The notes under the pieces are model-generated. The model worked only from the letters and a program-made list of their open reading frames with translations, ran no database searches and was not told the DNA's origin. From NCBI RefSeq assembly GCF_027923905.1, contig NZ_AP026966.1, positions 2,605,001 through 2,669,000 on the forward strand: a stretch of 64,000 bases of DNA, given 5' to 3'. A program made the translations under genes and the position numbers. Origin of the DNA: Massilia varians (GTDB lineage Bacteria > Pseudomonadota > Gammaproteobacteria > Burkholderiales > Burkholderiaceae_D). Below, one piece after another: positions 44,983-56,357 of the stretch (its first letter is position 1; every line of letters starts with the position of its first letter).

Positions 44983-45531
44983 CTACAGGCGGCGCAGGAT
45001 CTCGAGCGCCTGCTCGAGGGTCTCGTCCTTCTTCGCAAAGCAGAAGCGCACGATCCCCGATTCGACCGGCCGGCTGTAGAAGGCCGATACCGGAATCGCC
45101 GCCACCTTCGCTTCCAGCGTCAGCCAGCTGGCGAACTGGGCTTCCGGCAGACCCGATATCGCGCCATAGCGCACGCACTGGAAATAGGTGCCGTTCGTGG
45201 GCAGCAACTCGAAACGCGAGCCGGCCAGGCCGGCGCGGAACAGGTCGCGCTTCTTCTGGTAAAAGCCAGGCAGCTCCAGGTAAGGCGCCGGATCCTCCAT
45301 GTAGGCGGCGATCCCGTGCTGCATCGGCGTGTTCACGCTAAACACGTTGTATTGGTGGACCTTGCGAAATTCCTGCATCAGCGCGGCCGGCGCCGCCACG
45401 TAGCCCACCTTCCAGCCGGTGACGTGATAGGTCTTGCCGAAGCTCGAGACCACGAAGGCGCGCTCGGCCAGCCTTGGATCGCGCGCTACCGAGGCATGCT
45501 GCGCGCCGTCGTAGACCATGTGTTCGTACAC
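44983..45531 (-). pseudogene. Aminotransferase, C-terminal fragment (split by the 15-kb island)
   Basis: C-terminal 183 codons or so of a class I PLP aminotransferase (methionine aminotransferase/YbdL-like). It begins in the DEVYEH motif (here VYEHMVYDG) and contains the PLP Schiff-base lysine in SSFGKTYHVTGWKVGY. The N-terminal part lies at 60515-61130, 15 kb away. Joining both over a single CGTACAC core gives a 385-aa frame, close to E. coli YbdL. The fragment has its own possible start inside the island end, but without the N-terminal substrate domain it is unlikely to be active. Confidence 0.93.
45525..45531. repeat. Island direct repeat, left (attL core) CGTACAC
   Basis: Seven bases shared with 60515-60521. 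They lie within the aminotransferase reading frame (GTG TAC codons on the minus strand). Only six may be true core if the island's first base is the C of CTATA. The reconstructed target is GTGT-TCGT-ACAC, itself a small palindrome. Confidence 0.85.
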
Positions 45532-45547
45532 TATACGGAACGAAACA

Positions 45548-45751
45548 CTAGACCAGTATCCCAATTCGTTTTGAAGTCAATGGGTTACGGTTCCGTCGAG
45601 CGCTGCAGGACTCGATGGCAAAAGAGTATGCTTTCTTCCGTCGAGTGGTGCTTGTGTCGCTGGGGGCGTCGTACAGCAAGCTCCTCGCTTCGTTAACCAT
45701 GTACACAGTGCGCTCGATGACTTCGGGGGAATACTTCGGTTTCTTCTTCAT
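45548..45751 (-). pseudogene. IS3-family OrfA remnant
   Basis: The first ~24 codons (MKKKPKYSPEVIERTVYMVNEARS) are the N-terminus of an IS3-family OrfA helix-turn-helix protein. After that the reading leaves the family pattern, so only the left part of an IS3 element is kept. It sits directly at the island's left end. The next 165 nt to the IS21 element hold no gene. Confidence 0.6.
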
Positions 45752-46003
45752 AGCTCCGCTTTCTCAAAGGATGGGCCTCTACACCCCACGAGGCGATTCA
45801 GGTGCATGACCGTCGACAGTTGCGTTTGCTCAAGTTTCACCTGCGCATAACCTTGAATAATTAAAAGGTTTTCATCACAGCAGGTAGCGACTCTCGCAAC
45901 CGTAGAAGGTCACCATTGTCAACGGCGATTGAAAACTGATACAGATATCGTCGTGCCAGCGATTTAAAACTGATACACCGCCGTCGCCGAACACGGTCCG
46001 TGT

Positions 46004-47865
<1,862 letters not shown>

Positions 47866-47953
47866 GGCCGCTCCGCAAAGCGGCCATCTTCTCAAAATGG
47901 TGTATCAGTTTTCAATCGCTGCCTGTATCAGTTTACAACCGCTGCTGACAACC

Positions 47954-48088
47954 ATGGCAGATACCCGGTCTGGCGTCCCTGAAGTAGAACTTGTGCCTCG
48001 CGCCAGCGTTCCCGCAGCCGAGTACGCGGAATACAAGGTGATGCGGCACAACTTCCAAACCAGCGCCCTAGGTGTGATGTTTCAATAG
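47954..48088 (+). pseudogene. 5' fragment of an unrecognised gene cut by IS481
   Basis: The first 39 codons (MADTRSGVPEVELVPRASVP...) of a gene whose ribosome site AGAAGG is found left of the IS21 element, so the start was real before that insertion. The frame then enters the IS481 end and stops at 48086-48088. It may be the start of the vgrG that follows the IS, but the sequence is not a VgrG N-terminus I recognise and the frames do not join simply. Confidence 0.5.
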
Positions 48089-49104
48089 GTTGTTCATTCG
48101 GATTGGATTTGCGAAACTGGAAATCGCCAAACCCCCAGTTCTCAAGGAAACCAACCGAATGAACATCCATAAGAATGCCCGATTGACCTTCATCCGTCGA
48201 GTCGAAATGGTCGAAGACGTCCTGAAATCTCGTTTGCCTGATAGCCAAGCGGCGCAGTTATACGGCGTCAGCGCAGCAACCGTGCGCAAATGGGTCGGTC
48301 GCTTTCTCGCCGAGGGAAAGCCAGGTTTGGTTGACCGCTCTTCACGTCCTAACTGCAGTCCGCGTGCCATTGATGAATCGAAGGCGCTGACCATCGTTGA
48401 GCTGCGCAAGAAGCGAATGACGCAAGCACGCATCGCCGAGTATTTGTCGCTATCAAAAGCCACGGTAAGCCGTGTGCTCGGTCGTGCTGGCCTGGCGCGA
48501 TTGTCGGATCTGGAACCGGCCGATCCAGTGAAGCGTTATGAGCACGAGAATCCGGGCGACCTCATACACATCGATACGAAGAAGCTAGGCCGGATCGAGA
48601 AGACCGGTCACCGGGCTACTGGTGACCGTCGTGACCGCAGCCGCGGTGCGGGCTGGGAAGTGTTGTTTGTGGCCGTCGACGATCATGCCCGGATTGCGTA
48701 CACCGAGCTGCACCCTGATGAGTCACAGGAAAGCGCCTGCCGCTTCCTGGCGAACGCTCATGCGTATTACTGCTCGCTGGGTGCGAAACCCAAGCGGCTG
48801 CTGACCGATAATGGCTCGGCCTTCCGTGCAAAGAGTTTTAGCCGCGTTTGCACAGGGCTGGACCTGAAGCACCGTTTTACCAAGCCCTACCGGCCCCAGA
48901 CCAACGGCAAAGCCGAACGCTTCATCCAGTCGGCGTTACGTGAATGGGCCTACGGCTTCGTCTACAAGAGCTCCGACGAGCGTGCAGCCACGCTGCGTGA
49001 GTGGATCCATCATTACAACTGGCATCGCCCGCACCAGGGCATCAGCGGCAAGGCGCCAATGTCCAGGCTCTCAACCAACCGAAACAACCTCTTGCAACTT
49101 CACA
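48073..49104 (+). mobile_element. IS481-family insertion sequence with non-matching flanks
   Basis: A 1,032-bp element. Left end TGTGATGTTTCAATAGGTTG; right end, inverted, TGTGAAGTTGCAAGAGGTTG (17 of 20 match). The left flank is CCTAGG, matching the NCTAGN target known for IS481. The right flank (TTACTAC) has no CTAG, so the original right flank is gone. Confidence 0.88.
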
Positions 49105-49136
49105 TTACTACTTCCTCAAAGGGTTGTTGGCAGTGA
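48159..49136 (+). CDS. IS481-family transposase (runs past the IS end)
   Basis: A 325-aa protein with N-terminal HTH (about 28-55: AAQLYGVSAATVRKWVGRFL), a second HTH and an rve DDE domain: IHIDTKKLG (about 135-143), LLTDNGSAFR (about 222-231) and the Glu in NGKAERFIQ. If the usual CCTAGG followed the right end, the frame would stop at once (ACC TAG). Here it reads ten codons into flanking vgrG DNA to TGA at 49134-49136. Start with AAGGA upstream. Confidence 0.88.
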   Translation: MNIHKNARLTFIRRVEMVEDVLKSRLPDSQAAQLYGVSAATVRKWVGRFLAEGKPGLVDRSSRPNCSPRAIDESKALTIVELRKKRMTQARIAEYLSLSKATVSRVLGRAGLARLSDLEPADPVKRYEHENPGDLIHIDTKKLGRIEKTGHRATGDRRDRSRGAGWEVLFVAVDDHARIAYTELHPDESQESACRFLANAHAYYCSLGAKPKRLLTDNGSAFRAKSFSRVCTGLDLKHRFTKPYRPQTNGKAERFIQSALREWAYGFVYKSSDERAATLREWIHHYNWHRPHQGISGKAPMSRLSTNRNNLLQLHITTSSKGCWQ

Positions 49137-51807
49137 AGCGATCTGCGGCGGCTTCGAGTTCCGGATTCTCTGCGTATCCGAAAGCGCGACACTGCAGCTC
49201 AAGAACTTCATCGGCGTGCCTTGCGAGCTGCAGATCGTCACCGACCGCGGGCAACTGCGCCGCATTTGCGGCATCGTTACGGAAGCAGCGTCCGGCCAAA
49301 GCGACGGCGGCCTCGCAACCTATCAGTTAATTATTCGCGACGCGCTATCGGTGCTGGAAGACAGGTTCAACACCCGAGTTTTCCGGGACAAGAATGAACT
49401 GGACATTATCCAGATACTTGTCAGTGAATGGCAAAAGACCATGCCGGTCCTGGCCAGCACTTTCGATCTGCACATCGATTCCGTGCTCACCAGCCGTCAA
49501 CACCCTCGGCGTACGTTCATCATGCAGCATAACGAGTCAGACGCCGAGTTCATCCGACGTCTGATGCAGCGGCGTGGCATCGCCTGGTTTTTCCGTTCGG
49601 GACTAACGAATACAGGAAACGCCCCCAGTCGTGAGCGAACATCCGGTATCGGCCACACGTTGGTTCTGTTCGACGATTCCAGCAAACTTGATCGAAACGA
49701 GGCCGGTGAGGTGCGTTTTCACCGCGACGCCGCCACCGAGCAGCGCGACGCCATCACCGGCTGGAGCGCAGTACGTAAGCTCCAGTCGGGCACCGGCTCA
49801 CTGCACAGCTGGGATTACCTGCAGCCGCGCAGCACGATGTTCATGACGACCCACGTGGCCTCGCAAGCAGATCAGGGAGAACGCGGCAACCAGTTAGCTG
49901 CCGGACTGGAACAATACCTGGTTGGCGCCCCCCATGTTGGTGACAGCCCGCGCGACCTCACGGAGCTGACCTATACGCAGGTGGCGCACCACGAGTACGC
50001 AAGCAAATGCTTCAAAGGCGAAGGCGGGGTGCGCGACCTTGCCGTTGGCGAGTGGTTCAGCCTGAAAGGCCATCCGGAAATCGACACACATCCCGCCAGC
50101 GAACGCGAGTTCGTCGTCACGTCGCAGCATATCGCCGCCGAGAACAACCTGCCGGTGGAGATCGGCGCGCGGGTAGAACGGCTGTTCGAACGCAGCGGAT
50201 GGCCCCGTGGCGCATTGACGCCCATCGCTGGCGGCGACGATGAACCGCTGCGCTTCAAGACCCGCTTCGAGTGCGTCCGACGCACGGTTCGGATTGTGCC
50301 GCCACGCCCTGTCCAGGTGCCTGCGCAACTGCAGAGTGCAATCGTTGTTGGACCGGAAAACGAAGTAGTCTGGTGCGATCATCTCGGCCGCGTCAAGGTC
50401 CGTTTTCTCGCGACACGGCCAGAGGACCATGCACACGCAGCTGGCGCCGGTAGTTCGGATTCGGATCGCGACTCGGCCTGGGTGCGGGTAGCCTCCAACT
50501 GGGCTGGCGACGGACCGGGAAGCAGTGGCCAATGCGGCGCGCGCCTGTTGCCGCCCGTCGGCACGGAGGTACTGGTCGCCTTCGCCGGGGGAGATCCGGA
50601 TAAGCCCGTCATCGTGGCCCAGGTGTACAACGGCGCAGCGCCACCCCCGGCGTTTGTACGGGAGGACGGGCTGCCCGATACCCGTTATCAATCCGGTTTG
50701 CGTAGCCGGGAAGTGCGCGGCCAGCGCGGCAACCAGCTCAGGCTGGACGACACCTCAGGCCAGATCAGCGCGCAGTTGGCGAGCGACCACGGCGCGAGTG
50801 AACTGAACCTGGGATACCTCACGGAGCCGCGGCGGCAGGATGGCGCCCGTCCCCGCGGCGAAGGCGCGGAGTTGCGTACAGACGAAGCAATCGCGTTGCG
50901 GGCTGCGCGCGGAATCCTGATCAGCGCCTGGAAACTGCTCGGCGGCGCCGGTACCAAAGGCCCCCAGTTGGCCCGCGACGACTATCTGAACCTTCTGCGC
51001 GAGTGCGGCGAGCTGTGCACTTCCCTCGGCAGCTACGCCGCCGAACACAAAGGCCTGGAGATCGACACCAAGGAGCAGGACGCCCTGCTTGCCCGGTTCA
51101 AGGGGTGGGAGGGTGACAGCAACACCGCGCCGGAAAGCCCCGAGCCGAGGGAACCGGTCATCGCGATGACCTCACCCGCCGGGATTGGTTTCGCGAGTTC
51201 CAAAGCCATCGTGAGCTACTCGGCCACCAATATCGACACGGCCGCCCAGCAACATCTGCAGCTTACTGCAGGGCAGCGTTTCGCAGTCAATGCCGGCAAC
51301 GGCATCTCGCTTTTTGCCCGTAGCGGCGGGCTCAATGCCATCGCACACACCGGCACGCTGCTGCTGCAGAGCCAGCACGACGACATCGCTGTCAACTCGG
51401 CGAAGGACATCCAGGTAACTGCCAATGAAGGCGCGATTACCGTCGCAGCCAAAAGCATCCTGTTTGTGACGGCAGACGGCTCATTTCTCAAACTGGGCGA
51501 AGGATCGCCAGTCCTGGGGAGCAAGCAAGCACTCAAATTCCATGCGCCGGATTTCATATGGGAGGGCCCCGAGACCATGAACGCCGAGCTCCCTGCATTC
51601 AAGAAGGACGGAACCGATCTTGCCTTTGAACCGCGCCTCTACCCCCATCTCGACGGCGGCGTGCCCGCAGCCGGACTGGCTTACAAGATCGAGTCGCCTG
51701 CCGGAAGCAGCGAGGGTGAAACGGACGCTGCGGGCAAAACCACGATTTTAGAGCACGAACAGATGCACGCTGCGCGTATTCATTTCGAGGAGAAAGGGCA
51801 GTCATGA
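49105..51807 (+). pseudogene. vgrG: vgrG/tssI T6SS spike protein, 5'-truncated by IS481
   Basis: About 900 codons of a VgrG (TssI), the trimeric spike at the tip of the type VI secretion tube. It begins right at the IS481 end with LLLPQRVVGSEAICGGFEF, which in intact proteins lies some 25-40 residues after the start. Gp27-like part to about 330, gp5/OB-fold (about 385-500: GPENEVVWCDHLGRVKVRF...GDPDKPVIVAQVYNG), then a DUF2345 extension to about 850 and a short tail ending HARIHFEEKGQS-like (AARIHFEEKGQS). No good start codon remains in frame, so translation is doubtful; the frame is open into the IS. It overlaps tle3 by 4 nt. Confidence 0.85.
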
Positions 51808-54170
51808 GCAAAGCAAAGAGCTCCGGGCTTTACAAAAAACTGCCTTTCGGCAGAGGCGCCGGTGAAGGCGTGACCCTGCCGAAGAAAGGGAACAAAAGGA
51901 TTGTCGGGGTAAGACACAACCTGCCCGGCTCGATCATCATCGTACATGGCGTGAATGACATAGGGGTGAGTTACGACGCTGTCGAATCGGGCCTGTGCGA
52001 AGGCCTGGCCGAACGCCTGTGCGGTGATTTGACGCCAGCTACTTACCGGATGCCCCAAACCACAGACCGAAACAAGCTGGAGGAAGATCCGGACGCTGTT
52101 TTCTACAAGCGTCAGGTAACCGATGAAACCCACAGCCCGGTCATTCCGTTCTACTGGGGTTTCCGGGAAGAAGCCGCGCATGTGCGCCACTGGAAGATGA
52201 CACCGCATGGCCAAGCAACCGACCGTTACGGCAACCGCCTGGACCGCGATTTTTCGAAGGAAGGCGGCCCGTTTGCCAACGCGACGTCCTCGCTTCCGGA
52301 AATGTGGAACCGGGGCAAGGGCAACGCCATGGGGACCATCGACATGGCAGCGCGCGACGCGACCCACCCCCTCCTGAAAAACCCGGGCCGGCTCTACATG
52401 ATCCTGGCAGCCCGCCGGCTTGCCGCACTCATTTCGATGATTCGCGACTACGACGAAAACGAAACGGTCTCGATCGTCGCGCACAGCCAGGGTTGCCTGC
52501 TCAGCTTGCTTGCCCAGGCTTTCCTGCTCGATCCGAACATGCAGAAGGATCAGCCCGGGGCGCGTCCGGCCGACACACTGATCCTGTGTAATCCACCATA
52601 CAGTCTGATCGACGAACTGCCGACGACCGCAGCCCTCGCCGACGGTTATGCGGGCGGAGATGCGCTGATGACAGCGGGGAATAAGAACCGTTACCAATTC
52701 ATCAGCGGTGGGCAAACCTTGCACGCCCGTCTGACCACGCTGGCGAACATTGTCAAAGGCGTCCAGGCCAAAAAGCACGATACCCCTGCGCTGGCGGAAT
52801 TGACCGATACAAAAACGCATTTCGGCGCAGTCGGCCCCAAATGGACGGCCGCAAAAGACCGCGACAATCGCGGCAAGGTCTACCTGTACTTCTCACCGGA
52901 AGACATGACGGTGGCATTCGCCGGCGTCGCGGGAATCGGCTGGCAAGGCGTGCCCGACTTCCTGCGCGGCCACAAGCTTGAAACTCGTCAGGTGAGTGCG
53001 CGTGCACCGTTCAAGGATTTCGCACCACAGCACGCCAAAACGACAGCAGCGCCGACCCAGACAACACGCAAGCCGCTTTCGGAGCTGGGCAGTGGCTTCT
53101 TTCAGCGCGTTTTCACGCTAAAGCGCCGCCCGGACTCTAGAGTCGGCCAGTTTGTCATGGTCGGGCAACCGCCGCACGACTTTGCGCTACGGGTTCCCGG
53201 TGAAGACGATCACGCGCACACAGCCGCCAGCGACTCGCTGACAAGTAATCATTTCTTGCGGGAGCGCCTGCCCGCCCAAGACGACGCACCCGGCGACGCG
53301 TCTCCCGAAGAGCGGGCGCGATTCGGGCTGCGCCGCATTACCGGCGAGGCATTGCCGAAGCCGATTGTCGCCAGCATGGGCGAAGGCGCCTTTCCTGACG
53401 CGCAGAAGCGCTACGGCGCCAGCGAGAACGTCGACCAGATCGACGCAGCCGTTTCCGTTACCAGCGATTACGGCATCAACGAGAGCCACTGGGAGTGCAT
53501 CGCGGACCCGGGCGGTATCGCGGCGACCCTGCGCGGCTATCAACCGGTGCCGAGCCCACGTCCCGCCCTGCACCAGGGCAAGGTGGCGAAATGCAGCGAG
53601 TATCGTGCTGCATTGACGGAAGCGCTCAACCGCGAGAAGAAAAACGAGGATAAGTGCCAGGTCAAGAACGTGTATGCCTGCCTGGAATTCAACCGCCTCC
53701 TCAATCCGCCCAAGCTGTTGATCGAACGGACCGAGACGCCGAGCGAGGCACGCCTGCGCTGGCAAAAAACTGCCGTGCCGCGCTCGTTCCACAGTGCGAT
53801 TTACGGCGGGCGCAAAAACCATAGCCATGTGACCGCCTATGACGTGGCAATCGGAGGCGGGAAGGCGCCGACCGATCCGCTGTTCTACAGATACCTGTGC
53901 GCGGTGGCGGACTGGCGGTTGAAGAAACCAAGCAGGGGCGAAAAACCTCGTCCCGACATTCTCACATGGGAAGCATTCCAGACGCTATATGCAGCCTACT
54001 GGGCAGACGAGCGTCCATGGCGCAAGGCACTGATCGAAGGCACTAAAGAATACTACTCCACCGGAAAACTACCTGCCGACCTGCCACTTCCGCCAGAGGG
54101 ACTTCCGCCCGCCCTCGTTGTGGAATCGATGCCCGGACAAGTAGGGAAGGCTGAACGGGTGACTTCATGA
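51804..54170 (+). CDS. tle3: T6SS phospholipase effector, Tle3-like (alpha/beta hydrolase)
   Basis: A 788-aa protein. IIIVHGVNDIGVSYDAV (about 45-61) holds the oxyanion/HG motif of alpha/beta lipases; the nucleophile elbow is VAHSQGCLL with S228. The DUF3274-type C-terminal region and the placement vgrG-tle3-tla3 match the Tle3 antibacterial lipases of Pseudomonas, which are loaded on VgrG and degrade target-cell phospholipids. No signal peptide at the N-terminus. Coupled to vgrG (ATGA) and to the next gene (ATGA). A dedicated Tli3-type (DUF3304) immunity gene is not seen next to it. Confidence 0.82.
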   Translation: MSKAKSSGLYKKLPFGRGAGEGVTLPKKGNKRIVGVRHNLPGSIIIVHGVNDIGVSYDAVESGLCEGLAERLCGDLTPATYRMPQTTDRNKLEEDPDAVFYKRQVTDETHSPVIPFYWGFREEAAHVRHWKMTPHGQATDRYGNRLDRDFSKEGGPFANATSSLPEMWNRGKGNAMGTIDMAARDATHPLLKNPGRLYMILAARRLAALISMIRDYDENETVSIVAHSQGCLLSLLAQAFLLDPNMQKDQPGARPADTLILCNPPYSLIDELPTTAALADGYAGGDALMTAGNKNRYQFISGGQTLHARLTTLANIVKGVQAKKHDTPALAELTDTKTHFGAVGPKWTAAKDRDNRGKVYLYFSPEDMTVAFAGVAGIGWQGVPDFLRGHKLETRQVSARAPFKDFAPQHAKTTAAPTQTTRKPLSELGSGFFQRVFTLKRRPDSRVGQFVMVGQPPHDFALRVPGEDDHAHTAASDSLTSNHFLRERLPAQDDAPGDASPEERARFGLRRITGEALPKPIVASMGEGAFPDAQKRYGASENVDQIDAAVSVTSDYGINESHWECIADPGGIAATLRGYQPVPSPRPALHQGKVAKCSEYRAALTEALNREKKNEDKCQVKNVYACLEFNRLLNPPKLLIERTETPSEARLRWQKTAVPRSFHSAIYGGRKNHSHVTAYDVAIGGGKAPTDPLFYRYLCAVADWRLKKPSRGEKPRPDILTWEAFQTLYAAYWADERPWRKALIEGTKEYYSTGKLPADLPLPPEGLPPALVVESMPGQVGKAERVTS

Positions 54171-55924
54171 GCACTAGCAATAACACGAGGAATCCGAGAA
54201 CAAAGCGGCCATTTCCCATGCCATGTCGATCGATGCTGGCATTGCTCTTCGTGCTGTCGGGGAACGTTATTGCGGCAAGCAACCAAGCGGAGGAAACAAT
54301 GAGCAAACTATGGTGGCCACTGGCAGTCCTGCTCGGAGTCGGGCTGCTCCTCGGAGGGCGCTGGGTGCTGGCGGCACGCGAAGCCGATGCACGCCAAGTG
54401 CAGGCCGAAGCGGCAGCGTCGAAAGCGCGCGAGCAGCTGGCAGCGGCCAGCACTGAGCAAGGACGGCGCGAGTACGTGCTCGAGGTAATCGGTTTGGGGG
54501 TCACCCTAGACAAGTACCGGCAGGGCAAGCTGTGGGAAGCCCTCCAGTCCGGTAATCCGTACACCTCACTGCGCGAGCACGATCCAAAGAAATATCCTTG
54601 GACAAGCACAGACAAGCACGGCTTGACTGGCGGCCGGGTTAACGATGCTTTACTCAATGGCGCCGGCTATTCGGTGAGCTATTGGGGTACTCCGGTCTTT
54701 AATGCGAATCCACCTGACTTCGGCAAAATTCCAGATAGCCCATTATCGCCAATTATGGGATTGGCTGCCGGGGCAGAGGGAGAGGGTATGTCGGACAGCC
54801 TGTTTGTCGCCGGCCCTCGCCGCTTCGCAGAGCGGCCTGATCGCATTCTCGAGGACGTGTTTGACTTCTTCGACGCTAACCCGGACGTGCCATATATCGT
54901 GTTGAATTCGGACGATGGGATATACACCCGAGAACTCTCGCAACCACCTGGAGCGCCACCGCTCGTCAAGGATGGTTACTACGTGCCCGAAATGCCCGAC
55001 TCGGCAGCGCTGTTCATCCTAGCCCGCCGCGAACGGGTAGACCCGATCCGGCCGTTTGCCTTCGACGACATCGACGACTATCAAGTGCCCATGGAGGTGC
55101 TCAACCGCGACGGGGTCGCGCGGCGCCTCTTCCTCGGCCATCTTGAATTGTCGCAGTCGTTGCCGCGCGCAGATAAGGACGCTTACTCTCGCCCCCCAAC
55201 CATCGCCGAATGGCTGGACTTCGCCGCCAAATTCAGTGTGCGCCCAGACATTCGCGGCACTGGCGCGATCAGCTTCCTCGACCGGGAGTTGAACGCCAAG
55301 CACCGGCCACCTCAGGACTGGAAGCCAACCCCATGGTTCCCCGTCCCTTGGAGCAAAACACAACTCGAGCAGTTCGACAAAATGGCCACGCTCGGCTACA
55401 TCCACCGCCCGGTCTTCGTGAAGACCACCGACGAACACGGCAAGCCGCTGGCCCGGCGCGACGCGCGCCAGAAAGCGCTCCTCGAAGGTTTGCAGGAAGC
55501 CCTACGCACCTTGCCCGAGGCTGAACGGCCCAAGGCGCCAGCCCGCGTGATCGCCGCGACCAACAACCAGACCGAACAACTGGTCGCTCTTGAGGGCATG
55601 CTGCACCATTACGCTGCTCAGGGCAGCCCCGAGATCGACAGCGGCAAGCTCGACCAGTTCATCAATATTGACCGGCGCCTCGGAAACACCGGCGCCGCGA
55701 CCTTGTTCATGGAGATGGCGATCGGTGTCATGGGGAGTTATCGCGCCGGCGGCCCAAGCCTGGCGGTCAACCTGCGCGACCCGCACGAGGCCACTTTCAT
55801 CTTCATCAGCCCGCCCTCGGAGGAAAAGCGCAAGGCTCAGGACAAGTCACGCGGCGATGTGTTCCGGCCGATCAAATCGATGGCGGTCGATCCAGCAAAC
55901 TATGCCGTGCCAGAGACCAAGTAA
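54167..55924 (+). CDS. tla3: DUF2875 protein, Tla3-like adaptor for Tle3
   Basis: A 585-aa protein with a membrane helix at about 48-66 (WWPLAVLLGVGLLLGGRWVL) and a periplasmic two-lobed region beginning YVLEVIGLGVTLDKYRQGKLWEAL (about 105), as in DUF2875 proteins. In P. aeruginosa the DUF2875 protein Tla3 carries Tle3 to VgrG in the periplasm. Two starts compete: ATG 54167 overlaps the tle3 stop and yields an extra hydrophobic segment (about 18-38); ATG 54299 has GGAGG at ideal spacing. The shorter form (541 aa) may be the main product. It could also contribute immunity. Confidence 0.8.
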   Translation: MSTSNNTRNPRTKRPFPMPCRSMLALLFVLSGNVIAASNQAEETMSKLWWPLAVLLGVGLLLGGRWVLAAREADARQVQAEAAASKAREQLAAASTEQGRREYVLEVIGLGVTLDKYRQGKLWEALQSGNPYTSLREHDPKKYPWTSTDKHGLTGGRVNDALLNGAGYSVSYWGTPVFNANPPDFGKIPDSPLSPIMGLAAGAEGEGMSDSLFVAGPRRFAERPDRILEDVFDFFDANPDVPYIVLNSDDGIYTRELSQPPGAPPLVKDGYYVPEMPDSAALFILARRERVDPIRPFAFDDIDDYQVPMEVLNRDGVARRLFLGHLELSQSLPRADKDAYSRPPTIAEWLDFAAKFSVRPDIRGTGAISFLDRELNAKHRPPQDWKPTPWFPVPWSKTQLEQFDKMATLGYIHRPVFVKTTDEHGKPLARRDARQKALLEGLQEALRTLPEAERPKAPARVIAATNNQTEQLVALEGMLHHYAAQGSPEIDSGKLDQFINIDRRLGNTGAATLFMEMAIGVMGSYRAGGPSLAVNLRDPHEATFIFISPPSEEKRKAQDKSRGDVFRPIKSMAVDPANYAVPETK

Positions 55925-55978
55925 AACTATGTGTCTTTGGATTTCCGCTCGCATTCTAAAAGCCGGGGCATTCCTTCC

Positions 55979-56248
55979 ATGAAAAACGTCATCCGGCTAG
56001 GCGACGCCACGTCGCACGGCGGCAAGGTGATCAGCGCCAGCGCCACCCACTTCACGGTGCAAGGGATTCCCGTGGCCTGCGTGGGGGATACATGCAGTTG
56101 TCCCATCCCTGGTCATGCGGGCTGTACGATTACAACCGGCTCTCCGCATCACAAGGTCAGCGGAAAAAGCATCGCTTTCGATGGTGACAGTCTCAGCTGT
56201 GGGGCGAAACTTATATCAAGCTTTAAACACTTCAGTACGAAAATGTAG
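55979..56248 (+). CDS. PAAR-domain spike tip protein
   Basis: An 89-aa stand-alone PAAR protein beginning RLGDATSHGGKVI (about 6-18), with the conserved CSCPIPGHAGCTI cysteine/histidine cluster (about 39-51) and an ending loop with Cys-74. PAAR proteins bind zinc and sharpen the VgrG trimer. The start at 55979 follows family length; GTG 55931 is in frame. It lies 54 nt after the adaptor gene, in the same direction. Confidence 0.9.
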   Translation: MKNVIRLGDATSHGGKVISASATHFTVQGIPVACVGDTCSCPIPGHAGCTITTGSPHHKVSGKSIAFDGDSLSCGAKLISSFKHFSTKM

Positions 56249-56357
56249 CGCGACGTCATGCGTGACACGAGATTTTTTAAGCGTAAAAATGCGGTGTGGC
56301 TTGAACGTGCATCGTGAGAAGCGCAGCCTGTCAGACCCGTGGCAAGGCTGCCCTCAT

